From Erwinia sp. S63 (GTDB lineage Bacteria; Pseudomonadota; Gammaproteobacteria; Enterobacterales; Enterobacteriaceae): 64,000 bases of DNA. The stretch is from NCBI RefSeq assembly GCF_016625195.1, contig NZ_JACVUP010000009.1, positions 124,001-188,000 of the forward strand, given 5' to 3'. The notes under the pieces are model-generated. The model ran no database searches. It worked only from the letters and a program-made list of their open reading frames with translations, and had not been told where the DNA came from. The position numbers were made by a program, and so were the translations under genes. Shown piece by piece: positions 7,402 through 15,750 of the stretch (positions are counted from its first letter, which is position 1; the number at the start of each line of letters is the position of its first letter).

Positions 7402-8401
7402 AATATTCTAATACTTTGTTGAGTATTGCCTCAGCTCCTGTGCTTCCGGCATATCCACCGGCAACAGAACCAACCACTGCGCATGCAACCCCACCAGCAC
7501 CCGCTGTCACAATTCCTATAGCAGCACAACCAGCTAATGCGGCGGAACTACCCCATACGCCACCCAGCATGCCACCGCCTGTTGTAAGCGCAAATTTCGA
7601 ATAGTCTTTAACCGCAATTTTCCCACATTCACCTTCCCGGCCTTTACTACAAGCATCTACCACATCATTCGTGGTGCCGGCAAAGGAAAATCCAATGCCA
7701 ATAAAACCTCCCATTTTAAGGAATCTGGCGGCCTTAGCTGCATTGCCTATATAATAGGAATATCCGGGTATTGCGCCTATACCCACCGTGGACCATTCGT
7801 GGACTATTGAACGACTGGACAGGTTCAGCGCGCGTTTCATACTTTCATACTGCTGGAACCTAATGGTATATCGGGCCAGATTTTTAAGTAGGGGCTTATT
7901 TACCAGCTCTTTTAACTGATTTAGCAACTGATTTCGCTCGACAAAAAACTGCTGACCAATCAGTGTTCCCTGAGTGCGAAACTGATTCTGATAACTTTCT
8001 TCAATTTTCTTCAGGGTCTGCTCAATGGCGTTGAAGTATTTTTCACCTGCATCACCGGCGGTTCCAAAGATTTTATCTCCGACACTTGTCAACGCCGCAA
8101 TAGTGCCGTAGTGCTTTTGCATAAAACCGGCTTCTTCGACATTCACACCAATTAGTGCGCTTTCTGTCTTTGATTTTGCCTTCTTTAGCGTTTTAAGCGC
8201 ATGCATGGTCAGAGGGGCTGGAGTATCGGGATCAGCTACGATGAGTATCTGTCCCGGTCTCAACCAAGGGGTATCAGCATTTTGTTGCATAAACATATTA
8301 GCTGCCGGGCTGCGAATGTCCCTGAAAAGTTCTCTTGCCTGATAATCCAGCGAGCCAGGGCGCTTAACAATGCAATATCCGGGGGCCAGGTTACGAGCCA
8401 T
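7391..8401 (-). CDS. Putative pore-forming toxin/effector with LysM-like N terminus and glycine-zipper C terminus
   Basis: 336 residues from the ATG at 8401, which has GGAG nine bases before it; an in-frame ATG at 8419 would add six residues. Residues about 8-58 resemble a LysM-like module (YCIVKRPGSLDYQ ... WLRPGQILIVADP), a form of N terminus seen in some type VI secretion effectors. Residues about 120-190 are charged and helical. Residues about 230-328 are hydrophobic and rich in Gly/Ala (TTGGGMLGGVWGSSAALAG, TAGAGGVACAVVGSVAGGYA), as in membrane-inserting toxins. No secretion genes, VgrG or PAAR lie in the window. No signal peptide is seen. The toxin role is inferred from architecture and from the overlapping membrane gene. 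Confidence 0.6.
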   Translation of the reverse strand: MARNLAPGYCIVKRPGSLDYQARELFRDIRSPAANMFMQQNADTPWLRPGQILIVADPDTPAPLTMHALKTLKKAKSKTESALIGVNVEEAGFMQKHYGTIAALTSVGDKIFGTAGDAGEKYFNAIEQTLKKIEESYQNQFRTQGTLIGQQFFVERNQLLNQLKELVNKPLLKNLARYTIRFQQYESMKRALNLSSRSIVHEWSTVGIGAIPGYSYYIGNAAKAARFLKMGGFIGIGFSFAGTTNDVVDACSKGREGECGKIAVKDYSKFALTTGGGMLGGVWGSSAALAGCAAIGIVTAGAGGVACAVVGSVAGGYAGSTGAEAILNKVLEYYDD

Positions 8402-8610
8402 GAATCCTTTCTCCATCAATTGGTGCCACCAGCTGCAGGTAGCAAAAAAACTGTGATCAATATAAATAATTCTACTGTGTTACGCAAAAACTGTAGTCAC
8501 TCTGCTAAAAGTGGTCACTACGCAGTTCTACCGATCTTCAAAATTCAGTTGCAAACGCTGTGACTAATTAAAGCGCCCTCTGCCTTACCAGCATTCAGGC
8601 GCTTAGACTC
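8402..8610. other. Gap upstream of the toxin-like gene, no gene seen
   Basis: About 200 bases of A+T-rich sequence that must hold the promoter of the toxin-like gene. One hairpin is visible: AAGCGCC near 8570 pairs with GGCGCTT about 20 bases later. I see no open reading frame with a ribosome binding site here. Confidence 0.5.
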
Positions 8611-8639
8611 TTGACAGAAAAAAACTGATTTTGTAACAA
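8611..8639 (+). promoter_or_regulatory. Sigma-70 type promoter of the candidate small RNA
   Basis: A perfect -35 box TTGACA at 8611-8616 is followed after exactly 17 bases by TAACAA at 8634-8639, a fair -10 box. Transcription would begin near 8646. No protein-coding start with a ribosome binding site follows; instead a strong terminator lies about 55 bases downstream. Confidence 0.55.
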
Positions 8640-8645
8640 GTGAAT

Positions 8646-8733
8646 CGCCAGAAATGTTTCATTCGCTAGTCCAATCATTCATCTGGCATATCAGGTCGGG
8701 AGCCCCTTCTTAATCGAAGGGGCTTTTGTTTTG
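8646..8733 (+). ncRNA. Candidate small RNA of about 88 nucleotides
   Basis: The interval is bounded by a promoter (TTGACA-17-TAACAA) and a strong intrinsic terminator (AGCCCCTTC/GAAGGGGCT then TTTTGTTTTG). It contains no plausible coding start. This promoter-short body-terminator layout is that of Hfq-type trans-acting RNAs in enterics. It is not one whose sequence I recognise (it does not look like RyhB, MicA, RybB, CyaR, ChiX, Spot 42 or OmrA). It sits between the toxin-like gene and the SDR gene. Confidence 0.5.
8701..8733 (+). terminator. Strong intrinsic terminator
   Basis: AGCCCCTTC (8701-8709) pairs perfectly with GAAGGGGCT (8716-8724) around the loop TTAATC and is followed by TTTTGTTTTG. 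It is the best factor-independent terminator on the plus strand in this part of the window, yet no plus-strand coding gene ends before it. That is the main reason to suspect a small RNA. Confidence 0.85.
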
Positions 8734-8800
8734 CTCCATTAGGTCAATGTGGAGAGATCCCGCCAATATTTTAATTACGATTACATTCCTGCAAAGGTCA

Positions 8801-9637
8801 CTAATCACCATCTGTTGAACGTGTCAGCGTTTCCCACGCGTCGATCTCTGCACTCAACGCCGCAAGTTTATCCTTCACCAGCTTTAATGCATCGCTACCG
8901 AGCAGCAAATGTGCAGGCGGGGTATCGCTCTCAATGATAGCCAGCATCGCGCGCGCCGCTTTCTGAGGATCACCAAGCTGTTTGCCGCTTTTCGCTTCTC
9001 TTGCCTGACGGATAGGATCAAAGAGAGCGTTATAATCACTGATGCTGCGCGCACTTCGCACCATTGAGCGGCCTGCCCAGTCAGTACGGAATGAACCGGG
9101 GGCAACGGCCGTAACATGAATATTAAATGCGGCGAGTTCTTCGCTAAGAGTTTCTGAGATTCCTTCCAGCGCAAACTTACTCCCACAGTAATAACTAATG
9201 CCCGGCATGGTGATAAATCCGCCCATCGACGTAATGTTAAGAATATGCCCGCGACGCCGTTGGCGCATGAAGGGCAATACGGCTTTAATCATCGCCACGG
9301 CACCAAATACATTAACGTCAAACTGGCGTCGCATTTCCTCCAGTGAAGACTCCTCCATAATCCCTTCATGTCCGTAACCCGCGTTATTCACCAGCACATC
9401 AATTGGACCCTGATCAGCTTCAATGTCGGCTATAAGGTCATCAATAGCAGCGAAATGAGTGACATCGAGTTCAAACGCCAGCGCATTCTGCGGATGGAGT
9501 TGTTCAAATGCCAATTTAGCTTCTACATTTCGCACTGTCCCGATCACGCGATAACCTTTGGCTAAGGCCTCCAGCGCCAGCGCACGACCGAAACCGCTGC
9601 TTACACCAGTAATCAAAAGTGTTTTAGAGGTAGACAT
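8801..9637 (-). CDS. Short-chain dehydrogenase/reductase (classical SDR)
   Basis: 278 residues with all classical SDR marks: cofactor loop TGVSSGFGR (residues 10-18), NNAG at 84-87, catalytic Ser137 in NITS and Tyr150-xxx-Lys154 in SYYCGSK. Arg at the end of strand 2 (TVRN) favours NADP(H). The enzyme is cytosolic and its substrate unknown. It is divergent from an AraC-type regulator at 9746, the usual pairing for SDRs induced by a xenobiotic. The ATG at 9637 has GGGAG upstream. Confidence 0.92.
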   Translation of the reverse strand: MSTSKTLLITGVSSGFGRALALEALAKGYRVIGTVRNVEAKLAFEQLHPQNALAFELDVTHFAAIDDLIADIEADQGPIDVLVNNAGYGHEGIMEESSLEEMRRQFDVNVFGAVAMIKAVLPFMRQRRRGHILNITSMGGFITMPGISYYCGSKFALEGISETLSEELAAFNIHVTAVAPGSFRTDWAGRSMVRSARSISDYNALFDPIRQAREAKSGKQLGDPQKAARAMLAIIESDTPPAHLLLGSDALKLVKDKLAALSAEIDAWETLTRSTDGD

Positions 9638-9745
9638 CGTTTTTCTCCCTACATGAATGATGCATGCATAATATTCTCTGGAGGTCAGCGCTATAAGGCC
9701 GTATCTTCTTCTTTTATTGCCTAATCTTATGAGAAAGAGGGATTA

Positions 9746-10684
9746 ATGGTTGATTCAGATGTGCAACAGCGCACAGTAGAATTGCTCAAAACGCTCGCGC
9801 CCCATGAGGGGTACAATCTGACGGCACTCTCAGATGTGCGTATTTTGCGTTCAGATCGCCCATTAGCGCGCACGCCGGTGCTTTATGATCCCGGTATTGT
9901 GATTGTCTGTCAGGGCATTAAGCGTGGTTTCTTTGGCGATCATATCTACCTCTACGATGAGCAGCATTATCTGGCGGTTTCTGTACCGGTTCCCTTTACC
10001 ATGGAAACCACTGCCAGCACAGAACACCCACTGTTGGCGATCTATATGCACCTTGATTTCAGTGTGGCAACAGCGTTGATGTTGGAATTAGAGCAGCAGC
10101 AGGTTCCTTTCGTGGCCAAAGCGGCGCAGAGCATGATGTCGAGCCCAATGGATCAAGCGCTGCGTGATTCAGTATTGCGCTTCCTGACCGCACTCAGCCA
10201 TCCACTCGATGCACAGATTCTTGGACCAGCACTGGTACGTGAACTCTACTACCGCGTGTTGACGGGCGCACAAGGTCAGGCATTGCGTGCGGCGCTGACA
10301 TTGCAGGGGCAATTCGGCAAGGTGGGGAAAGCGTTGCGGCATATCCATGCCTGCTATGCCCAGACGCTCAATCTGGCGCAGTTGGCGGGTGAAGCAGGCA
10401 TGAGCGTGCCGACCTTCAGCGCGCATTTCAAAACCATCACCCAGCAGTCACCGATGCAATACGTGAAATCGGTGCGCTTGCATCAGGCGCGAATGCTGAT
10501 GGTGCGTCAGGAGATGACTGCGGCGTCGGCGAGCCTTGCGGTGGGTTATGAAAGCGCATCCCAATTCAACCGGGAATTCAAACGTCTGTTCGGGCTGCCA
10601 CCGGCAGAGGAGATCAAACGCATGCAGCGCAATTTCGCGGTGCCGCCTGCACAGCAGGCTTCTGCATTTGTCTCTTCGCATTAG
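9746..10684 (+). CDS. AraC family transcriptional regulator (AraC_N type)
   Basis: 312 residues. The N-terminal half (LYDPGIVIVCQGIKRGFFGD ... YLAVSVPVPFTMETT) is the AraC_N domain found in regulators next to oxidoreductases. Residues about 195-290 carry two HTH motifs (NLAQLAGEAGMSVPTFSAHF and ASASLAVGYESASQFNREFK). The ATG has AAGAGGG about 7 bases upstream. It is divergent from the SDR gene (108-base gap) and most likely activates it. Confidence 0.92.
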   Translation: MVDSDVQQRTVELLKTLAPHEGYNLTALSDVRILRSDRPLARTPVLYDPGIVIVCQGIKRGFFGDHIYLYDEQHYLAVSVPVPFTMETTASTEHPLLAIYMHLDFSVATALMLELEQQQVPFVAKAAQSMMSSPMDQALRDSVLRFLTALSHPLDAQILGPALVRELYYRVLTGAQGQALRAALTLQGQFGKVGKALRHIHACYAQTLNLAQLAGEAGMSVPTFSAHFKTITQQSPMQYVKSVRLHQARMLMVRQEMTAASASLAVGYESASQFNREFKRLFGLPPAEEIKRMQRNFAVPPAQQASAFVSSH

Positions 10685-10803
10685 GGCTCACGGTGCAAAT
10701 TTGGCCGCTGGCTGGACCTGACTTTTCTGCCGTTCAAGCTGTATGCGTGTCCGCATCCTTACCCAACACTTTTGATAACCTATTTCGACCTGATCGGCAC
10801 GTT

Positions 10804-10841
10804 GGAATAAATGCACTGGCAGTTTCTGCGGCATTTATTCC
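10804..10841. repeat. Perfect 11-base inverted repeat upstream of the flavin monooxygenase
   Basis: GGAATAAATGC (10804-10814) is exactly complemented by GCATTTATTCC (10831-10841) with a 16-base spacer. It could be a regulator site for the monooxygenase promoter or the end of the araC transcript; no T-run follows, so an intrinsic terminator is less likely. Confidence 0.6.
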
Positions 10842-10870
10842 TACTCAAACCCCACCACGATGCTATATAA

Positions 10871-10890
10871 ATGATAACGATTATCATCAA
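10871..10890. promoter_or_regulatory. Fur-like iron box
   Basis: ATGATAA-CGA-TTATCAT is a perfect 7-3-7 inverted repeat and matches most of the 19-base Fur consensus (GATAATGATAATCATTATC). It lies directly after a TATATAA -10-like sequence and 22 bases before the start of the flavin monooxygenase, a position expected for iron-dependent repression. Confidence 0.65.
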
Positions 10891-10911
10891 TTGCCTTGTG
10901 CTGAGGTCAGG

Positions 10912-12108
10912 ATGCAACCAACAGAACTCACCGCGGACTGCTGTATCGTCGGCGGCGGGCCCGCAGGATTAATGCTGGGTTATTTACTGGCGCGGGCAGG
11001 ATTACACGTCGTGGTAATTGAAAAACACCCCGACTTTCTGCGCGATTTTCGTGGCGATACCATTCATCCCTCGACGCTGGAGATCATGCGCCATCTCGGT
11101 CTGCTGGATGAGCTACTGACCTTACCACATCAGAGAGCCGAAAAATTACAGGCAGAAGTGGCCGGGCAGGAGATCACAATGGCGGACTTCTCGCGCTTAC
11201 CCGTGCAGTGCCGCTTTATTGCCTTCATGCCGCAATGGGATTTTCTCAATTTTCTTGCCAAAAAAGCCGCCGCTTTCCCGGGGTTCACGCTGCTTCAATC
11301 CACAGCTTTTGACGATTTAATTTATAAACACGATGCCATCGTGGGTGTGAAAACGTTACAGGGTAACGAATCCTTAACTATTCATACATCTCTGGTCATT
11401 GGCGCGGATGGCCGAAACTCAAAAGTGCGTGCCAAAGCCGGACTGCAAAGCAAAAGTTTTGGTTCATCACGAGATGTGCTGTGGTTCCGTCTCGACAAAC
11501 AGCTTATCGATCCCGAATGGGGCATGGGCCATAAAGGGCCTAAGCAGAATTTTATTGTGATTGATCGCGGAGACTATTGGCAGTGCGGTTACACCATTCA
11601 AAAGGGGCAGTTCGAGGCGATGAAACTGGCTGGACTGGAAACCTTAAAACATGCCATGGCAGAAGTCGCACCGTTTAGCGCTGAGCGTATGGATGAACTC
11701 GACAGTTGGGACAAACTGAAACTGCTATCCATCCGCATTGACCGGTTGGATCAGTGGATGAAACCCGGCGTGTTGTGTATCGGTGATGCGGCCCATGCGA
11801 TGTCACCTATAGGTGGGGTTGGCGTTAATCTGGCGATTCAGGATGCTGTAGCCGCAGCGAATTTCCTCACACAGCCGTTGAAAAAAGGACAAGTCACGTT
11901 GCGCGACCTGCAGAAAGTTCAGCAGCGCAGACAGTTTCCCACGGTCGCCACACAATTCCTGCAGATCAAAATGAGCAGCAATAAACCTAAGCGCACCACG
12001 CCGAGTAAAGTGCCGCAGATGATCAGCCGTTTTCCTTTCCTGAGGCACCTGTTTGGCCGCTTAATTGGATTGGGTTTTCGTACTGAACGCCCAAGATTTC
12101 TCAATTAG
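10912..12108 (+). CDS. FAD-dependent class A monooxygenase (UbiH/PHBH-like)
   Basis: 398 residues from the ATG at 10912, which has GAGG about 8 bases upstream; reading further upstream would run through the Fur-like box. Motifs: GxGxxG as GGGPAG (14-19), the DG motif GADGRNSKVRAKAG, and GDAAHAMSPIGGVGVNLAIQ that closes the FAD site. Such enzymes hydroxylate aromatic or similar substrates with NAD(P)H. The C-terminal 60 residues are basic and could touch membrane. The Fur-like box suggests induction on iron starvation. The substrate is unknown. Confidence 0.88.
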   Translation: MQPTELTADCCIVGGGPAGLMLGYLLARAGLHVVVIEKHPDFLRDFRGDTIHPSTLEIMRHLGLLDELLTLPHQRAEKLQAEVAGQEITMADFSRLPVQCRFIAFMPQWDFLNFLAKKAAAFPGFTLLQSTAFDDLIYKHDAIVGVKTLQGNESLTIHTSLVIGADGRNSKVRAKAGLQSKSFGSSRDVLWFRLDKQLIDPEWGMGHKGPKQNFIVIDRGDYWQCGYTIQKGQFEAMKLAGLETLKHAMAEVAPFSAERMDELDSWDKLKLLSIRIDRLDQWMKPGVLCIGDAAHAMSPIGGVGVNLAIQDAVAAANFLTQPLKKGQVTLRDLQKVQQRRQFPTVATQFLQIKMSSNKPKRTTPSKVPQMISRFPFLRHLFGRLIGLGFRTERPRFLN

Positions 12109-12114
12109 AAAATG

Positions 12115-12137
12115 TGGCTTTCTAATTTAGAAAGCCA
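12115..12137 (+). terminator. Hairpin after the monooxygenase gene
   Basis: TGGCTTTCTAA (12115-12125) and TTAGAAAGCCA (12127-12137) form an almost loop-free perfect dyad 6 bases after the stop codon. There is no long T-run after it. It may act as a terminator or as an mRNA 3' end stabiliser. Confidence 0.5.
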
Positions 12138-12232
12138 GCTTCCATTTATTCCAGCGTATCCAACGTCAACAATAGATTCACAGCAGCAGACAGCGGTGGG
12201 TTGTCTGCTAACCCTTTTTATAGGATGTGAAT

Positions 12233-13396
12233 ATGCCAGTTGCTCTCTTTGCACTGACGGTTGGCGCGTTTGCCATATGCACTTCAGAATTTGTCATTGT
12301 TGGCATGCTGCTCAACATCAGTCATGACTTGTCTATCAGTGTCGCTTCAGCAGGGATGTTGGTCACAGCTTACGCCCTGGGCGTAGTGATCGGCGCGCCG
12401 TTGCTGACACCCCTAATGGTCCGATTTAAACGTAAAAATGCGTTGGTCATGTTGATGTTGTTATATGTAGCGGGGAATTTTGCCTGCGCCATCGCAACCA
12501 GTTATCAATATTTGCTGTTGGCTCGCGTGATTGCTGCGTTAGCACATGCGTCATTTTTTGGCCTGGGCGCGGTCGTTGCCACGCAACTGGTACCCAAAGA
12601 GAAGCAGGCCAGCGCTATCGCTGCAATGTTTCTTGGGGCAACGTTAGCCAACGTTTTCGGCACGCCTCTCGGCACCCTAATTGGGGATTACTTTGGTTGG
12701 CGCATTACTTTTGTCGGCTGCTCTGCACTAGGTGTATTGGGTGCCCTGGCTATCGCTTTTCTTGTGCCCGATATCAAAAGTGACCGGCCTAAACATCTGG
12801 CTACTGAGTTCCGCGTGCTGCTCCAACCCCAGGCGTTGAAAGCCATGCTGATCACAGTTATTGGGTTTGGGGGTATTTTCACAGCGTTAACCTATATCGG
12901 GCCGCTGCTGACTCAGGTAACGGGATTCCCTGAAAGTGCTGTGTCATGGCTTTTACTGCTGTTTGGCGTAGGAATGGTGTTGGGGAATCCATTAGGAGGA
13001 CGTCTGACAGATTTTAGCTTGCGCCTGGGTATTTTGGTGACATTACTCATCCTCCTGGCAGTGTTGATTGCGTTGGGCATGTTTGCCGGTTTCAAAGCAG
13101 TGACTGTGCTATTGGTTTTTCTGTTTGGTGCGGCAATGTTCTCTGCAATCACACCCTTACAAGTCCAGGCGATGCATGCCACACAGGATGCGCCGGTTTT
13201 AGGTTCTTCATTTAATATCGCGGCATTTAATCTTGGCAATGCAGGCGGCGTGTGGCTCGGCAGTTTTGTATTGGATCAGGGTGTCAGGGTGGCACAACTT
13301 CCTTTGATTGCGGCGGCTGTTACGATGGTGGGACTCCTTATTGCCTACTTCACTCGTGCGGGTGTGGTAACAAAAAACACGAGCGAAGCACATTGA
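12233..13396 (+). CDS. MFS efflux transporter (DHA1, AraJ/YdhP-like)
   Basis: 387 residues with 12 predicted helices. The opening FALTVGAFAICTSEFVIVGM, with TSEF in helix 1, is typical of the AraJ/YdhP group of sugar or drug exporters. LARVIAALAHASFFGLGAVV and PLGTLIGDYFGWRITF follow as in that group. The ATG at 12233 is preferred to the GTG at 12227 because AGGA at 12222-12225 is then 7 bases away. A LysR gene follows on the same strand, 58 bases on. The substrate is unknown. Confidence 0.9.
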   Translation: MPVALFALTVGAFAICTSEFVIVGMLLNISHDLSISVASAGMLVTAYALGVVIGAPLLTPLMVRFKRKNALVMLMLLYVAGNFACAIATSYQYLLLARVIAALAHASFFGLGAVVATQLVPKEKQASAIAAMFLGATLANVFGTPLGTLIGDYFGWRITFVGCSALGVLGALAIAFLVPDIKSDRPKHLATEFRVLLQPQALKAMLITVIGFGGIFTALTYIGPLLTQVTGFPESAVSWLLLLFGVGMVLGNPLGGRLTDFSLRLGILVTLLILLAVLIALGMFAGFKAVTVLLVFLFGAAMFSAITPLQVQAMHATQDAPVLGSSFNIAAFNLGNAGGVWLGSFVLDQGVRVAQLPLIAAAVTMVGLLIAYFTRAGVVTKNTSEAH

Positions 13397-13454
13397 CTTA
13401 GCAAAGCATTGATCGAAGGATCATCGACTGGAATTCAGGGAGAGGAGGTCAAAG

Positions 13455-14339
13455 ATGGATCTACTTAAGAGCATGGCGGTTTTCATTGAAGTGGTGGATC
13501 AGGGCAGCATGACTGCCGCGGCAGTCAGGTTTGAACTGACACCACAAATGGTGGGGATGCATATCAAAGGGCTGGAGCAACAGTTTGGCACCCAATTTCT
13601 TCACCGCACCACGCGTCAACTGGTACTGACCGAGGCGGGTAAATTATTTTATCAACACTGCCAGCAAGTGTTGGGTTTAATCGATGAAACACGACAGGTG
13701 ATCAATCAGTTGCACATTGAAGCCAAAGGATTATTGCGCCTCTCTGCTCCGGCCACTTTCGGTTCGCGGGTCATTGCGCCATCGCTGGGTGTTTTTCGTC
13801 AGCTGCATCCCGGTGTTGAGGTTGATCTTTTTCTCACCGATTCAGTGATGGATTTGCAAGCTGACGAAGTGGAGGTGGCGATTCGGATTGGTAGTTTGCA
13901 GGACTTATCGCTGGTGGCTCGTCCACTAGGACGTTATCGCATGGTGATTGCCGCTTCACCGGATTATTTGAATACGCAGGGGATGCCGCTGCACCCGGAA
14001 GAGTTGGCCAACCATCAATGTCTGGGCTTCAGGCTTAAACAGTCGCAACGGCATTGGCACTTTCAGCGAGGGGAGGAAAAGGTAAGCGTACGCATTGATG
14101 ACTGCATCAGTATCAACAACGGTGAGGCATTAAGGCAGGCGGCATTGGCGGGAGCGGGCGTCATAATGCAGCCAGAAGTGTTGCTGCAGCAGGATTTCGC
14201 TCAGGGAACGCTGATACCACTGCTGACCGATTTCACCATCCCTAATCGACCAATTAATATGGTCTATCGGCAGGACCGCTTTGCCAGCGCGAAATTAAAG
14301 GCCATTATCGATTTTGGTCTGCAACACTGGATAGTTTAA
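13455..14339 (+). CDS. LysR family transcriptional regulator
   Basis: 294 residues with N-terminal HTH (MDLLKSMAVFIEVVDQGSMT ... MVGMHIKGLEQQFG) and an effector-binding domain starting near residue 90. The N terminus and QDLSLVARPLGRYRMVIAAS belong to the AaeR/DsdC-like branch that often controls efflux pumps or quinone responses. GAGGAGGT at 13442-13449 is a very good ribosome site, 5 bases before the ATG. It follows the MFS gene on the same strand and may regulate it. Confidence 0.92.
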   Translation: MDLLKSMAVFIEVVDQGSMTAAAVRFELTPQMVGMHIKGLEQQFGTQFLHRTTRQLVLTEAGKLFYQHCQQVLGLIDETRQVINQLHIEAKGLLRLSAPATFGSRVIAPSLGVFRQLHPGVEVDLFLTDSVMDLQADEVEVAIRIGSLQDLSLVARPLGRYRMVIAASPDYLNTQGMPLHPEELANHQCLGFRLKQSQRHWHFQRGEEKVSVRIDDCISINNGEALRQAALAGAGVIMQPEVLLQQDFAQGTLIPLLTDFTIPNRPINMVYRQDRFASAKLKAIIDFGLQHWIV

Positions 14340-14559
14340 AACTATCCAGATGCCGCGCTTGAGTTTTTTAAAATTCAGACGGAAATCCATCGAATCGCAA
14401 TAGAACTTTCAGACTGTGACAGTAATGTTACGAATTATCCTTGCCCGGATAAATCTATTTGGTGAGACTGCCGCTGTGGTTTTTTGTTCAATCTATTTTC
14501 CCAGTTGAATAAATAAAAACCAGAACAGCATTGGCATATCACTTAAAGAGATGAAATAA

Positions 14560-15639
14560 ATGAAAGCGAAAATTCTCGTATTAGCCATCGCGGCAGCTTG
14601 TGCAACGAGCGCGCAGGCGGCAGAAATCTATAATCACGATGGTAATAAATTAGATGTTTACGGACAGGCCGTTGCGCGTCATTACTTTAGCGACAATAAA
14701 AGCGTTGATGGTGATAACACCTATATACGTTTTGGTTTTAAAGGCGAAACCCAGATCACTGACTCGCTGACCGGCTATGGCCAGTGGGAATATAACGTAC
14801 AGGCCAACAACTCAGAAGGCAGTGATGCGCAAAACGGGAATAAGACGCGCCTTGGTTTTGCTGGATTGAAATGGGGCCAATGGGGTTCGATTGATTACGG
14901 TCGTAACTACGGCGTGATCTATGATGTTGCTGCAATCACCGATACACCCGTTATCTTTGATGATGAAACCTTCAGTGCTTCAGACAACTTCCTGACCGGT
15001 CGTGGTAACGGCATGCTGACTTACCGCAATAAGGGTTTATTCGGCCAGGTAGATGGACTGAACTTTGCGTTGCAGTATCAGGGCGCTAACAGCGACAGCA
15101 CCAACAATGGTTCACTGCGTCCCACCAACCGTGCGAACGGCGATGGCTACGGCATCTCTGCCAGCTATGACATCGGCTACGATATTTCGCTGCTCGCGGC
15201 ATACGCGTCATCCAAACGTACCACTGCGCAGAACCAGATGCAGTTGGGTGAAGGTGATAAAGCTGATATCTGGGCAACAGGCGCGAAATTTGATGATGGC
15301 CATGTCTATCTGGCCGCGACCTATGCCGAAGCGCACAACCTGACGTCTGTGCGCAGTTTTGGTTACGCCAACAAGACCAGCAACATCGAGCTGGTGGCGA
15401 AGTACTTGTTTGACAGCGGCTTCGCGCCTGAAGTGGGTTATTTCCGCTCTAAAGCCAAAGACCTGCAGGTGACGGGCGATCAAGACCTGCTTAATTATTG
15501 GGACTTCTCTCTGGCCTATTACTTCAACAAAAATATGTCAGTTTATGCCGACTATAAACTTAACCGCATCGACAGTAACAATAACCTGGGTATCGCGTCT
15601 GATGACCAGTTTGGATTGGGTCTGACTTATCAGTTCTGA
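14560..15639 (+). CDS. General porin of the OmpC/OmpF/PhoE family
   Basis: 359 residues with a signal peptide of 21 residues cleaved after SAQA, giving a mature start AEIYNHDGNKLDVYGQ as in enteric trimeric porins. The C terminus GLGLTYQF ends in the Phe needed for outer-membrane assembly. Loop 3 is visible as VIYDVAAITDTPVIFDDETF. It should form 16-strand trimers that let small hydrophilic solutes cross the outer membrane. The 220-base gap upstream is A+T-rich and holds the promoter; I could not assign OmpR boxes. The porin is convergent with the two-component genes downstream. Confidence 0.95.
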   Translation: MKAKILVLAIAAACATSAQAAEIYNHDGNKLDVYGQAVARHYFSDNKSVDGDNTYIRFGFKGETQITDSLTGYGQWEYNVQANNSEGSDAQNGNKTRLGFAGLKWGQWGSIDYGRNYGVIYDVAAITDTPVIFDDETFSASDNFLTGRGNGMLTYRNKGLFGQVDGLNFALQYQGANSDSTNNGSLRPTNRANGDGYGISASYDIGYDISLLAAYASSKRTTAQNQMQLGEGDKADIWATGAKFDDGHVYLAATYAEAHNLTSVRSFGYANKTSNIELVAKYLFDSGFAPEVGYFRSKAKDLQVTGDQDLLNYWDFSLAYYFNKNMSVYADYKLNRIDSNNNLGIASDDQFGLGLTYQF

Positions 15640-15670
15640 TGGGTAAGAGTGAATAGAGCTCTAGCCATTT

Positions 15671-15722
15671 TAAGGGCTGCCTCAAAGCAGCCCAGGGGCG
15701 TGCCAGTTGAGGTACGCCCCTG
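15671..15722. terminator. Two tandem hairpins between the porin and sensor kinase genes
   Basis: GGGCTGC/GCAGCCC (about 15671-15690) and AGGGGCGT/ACGCCCCT (about 15691-15722) stand side by side between convergent genes. Neither has a long T-run, so they probably act in both directions or protect mRNA ends. Confidence 0.6.
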
Positions 15723-15750
15723 AAATAGGGAGATGCCATTAAAACCTGCT

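Noticed and set aside
8201..8563. 120-codon plus-strand frame at the start of the toxin-like gene
   Set aside because: Half of it is antisense to the toxin-like gene and it shows no ribosome site or recognisable domain.
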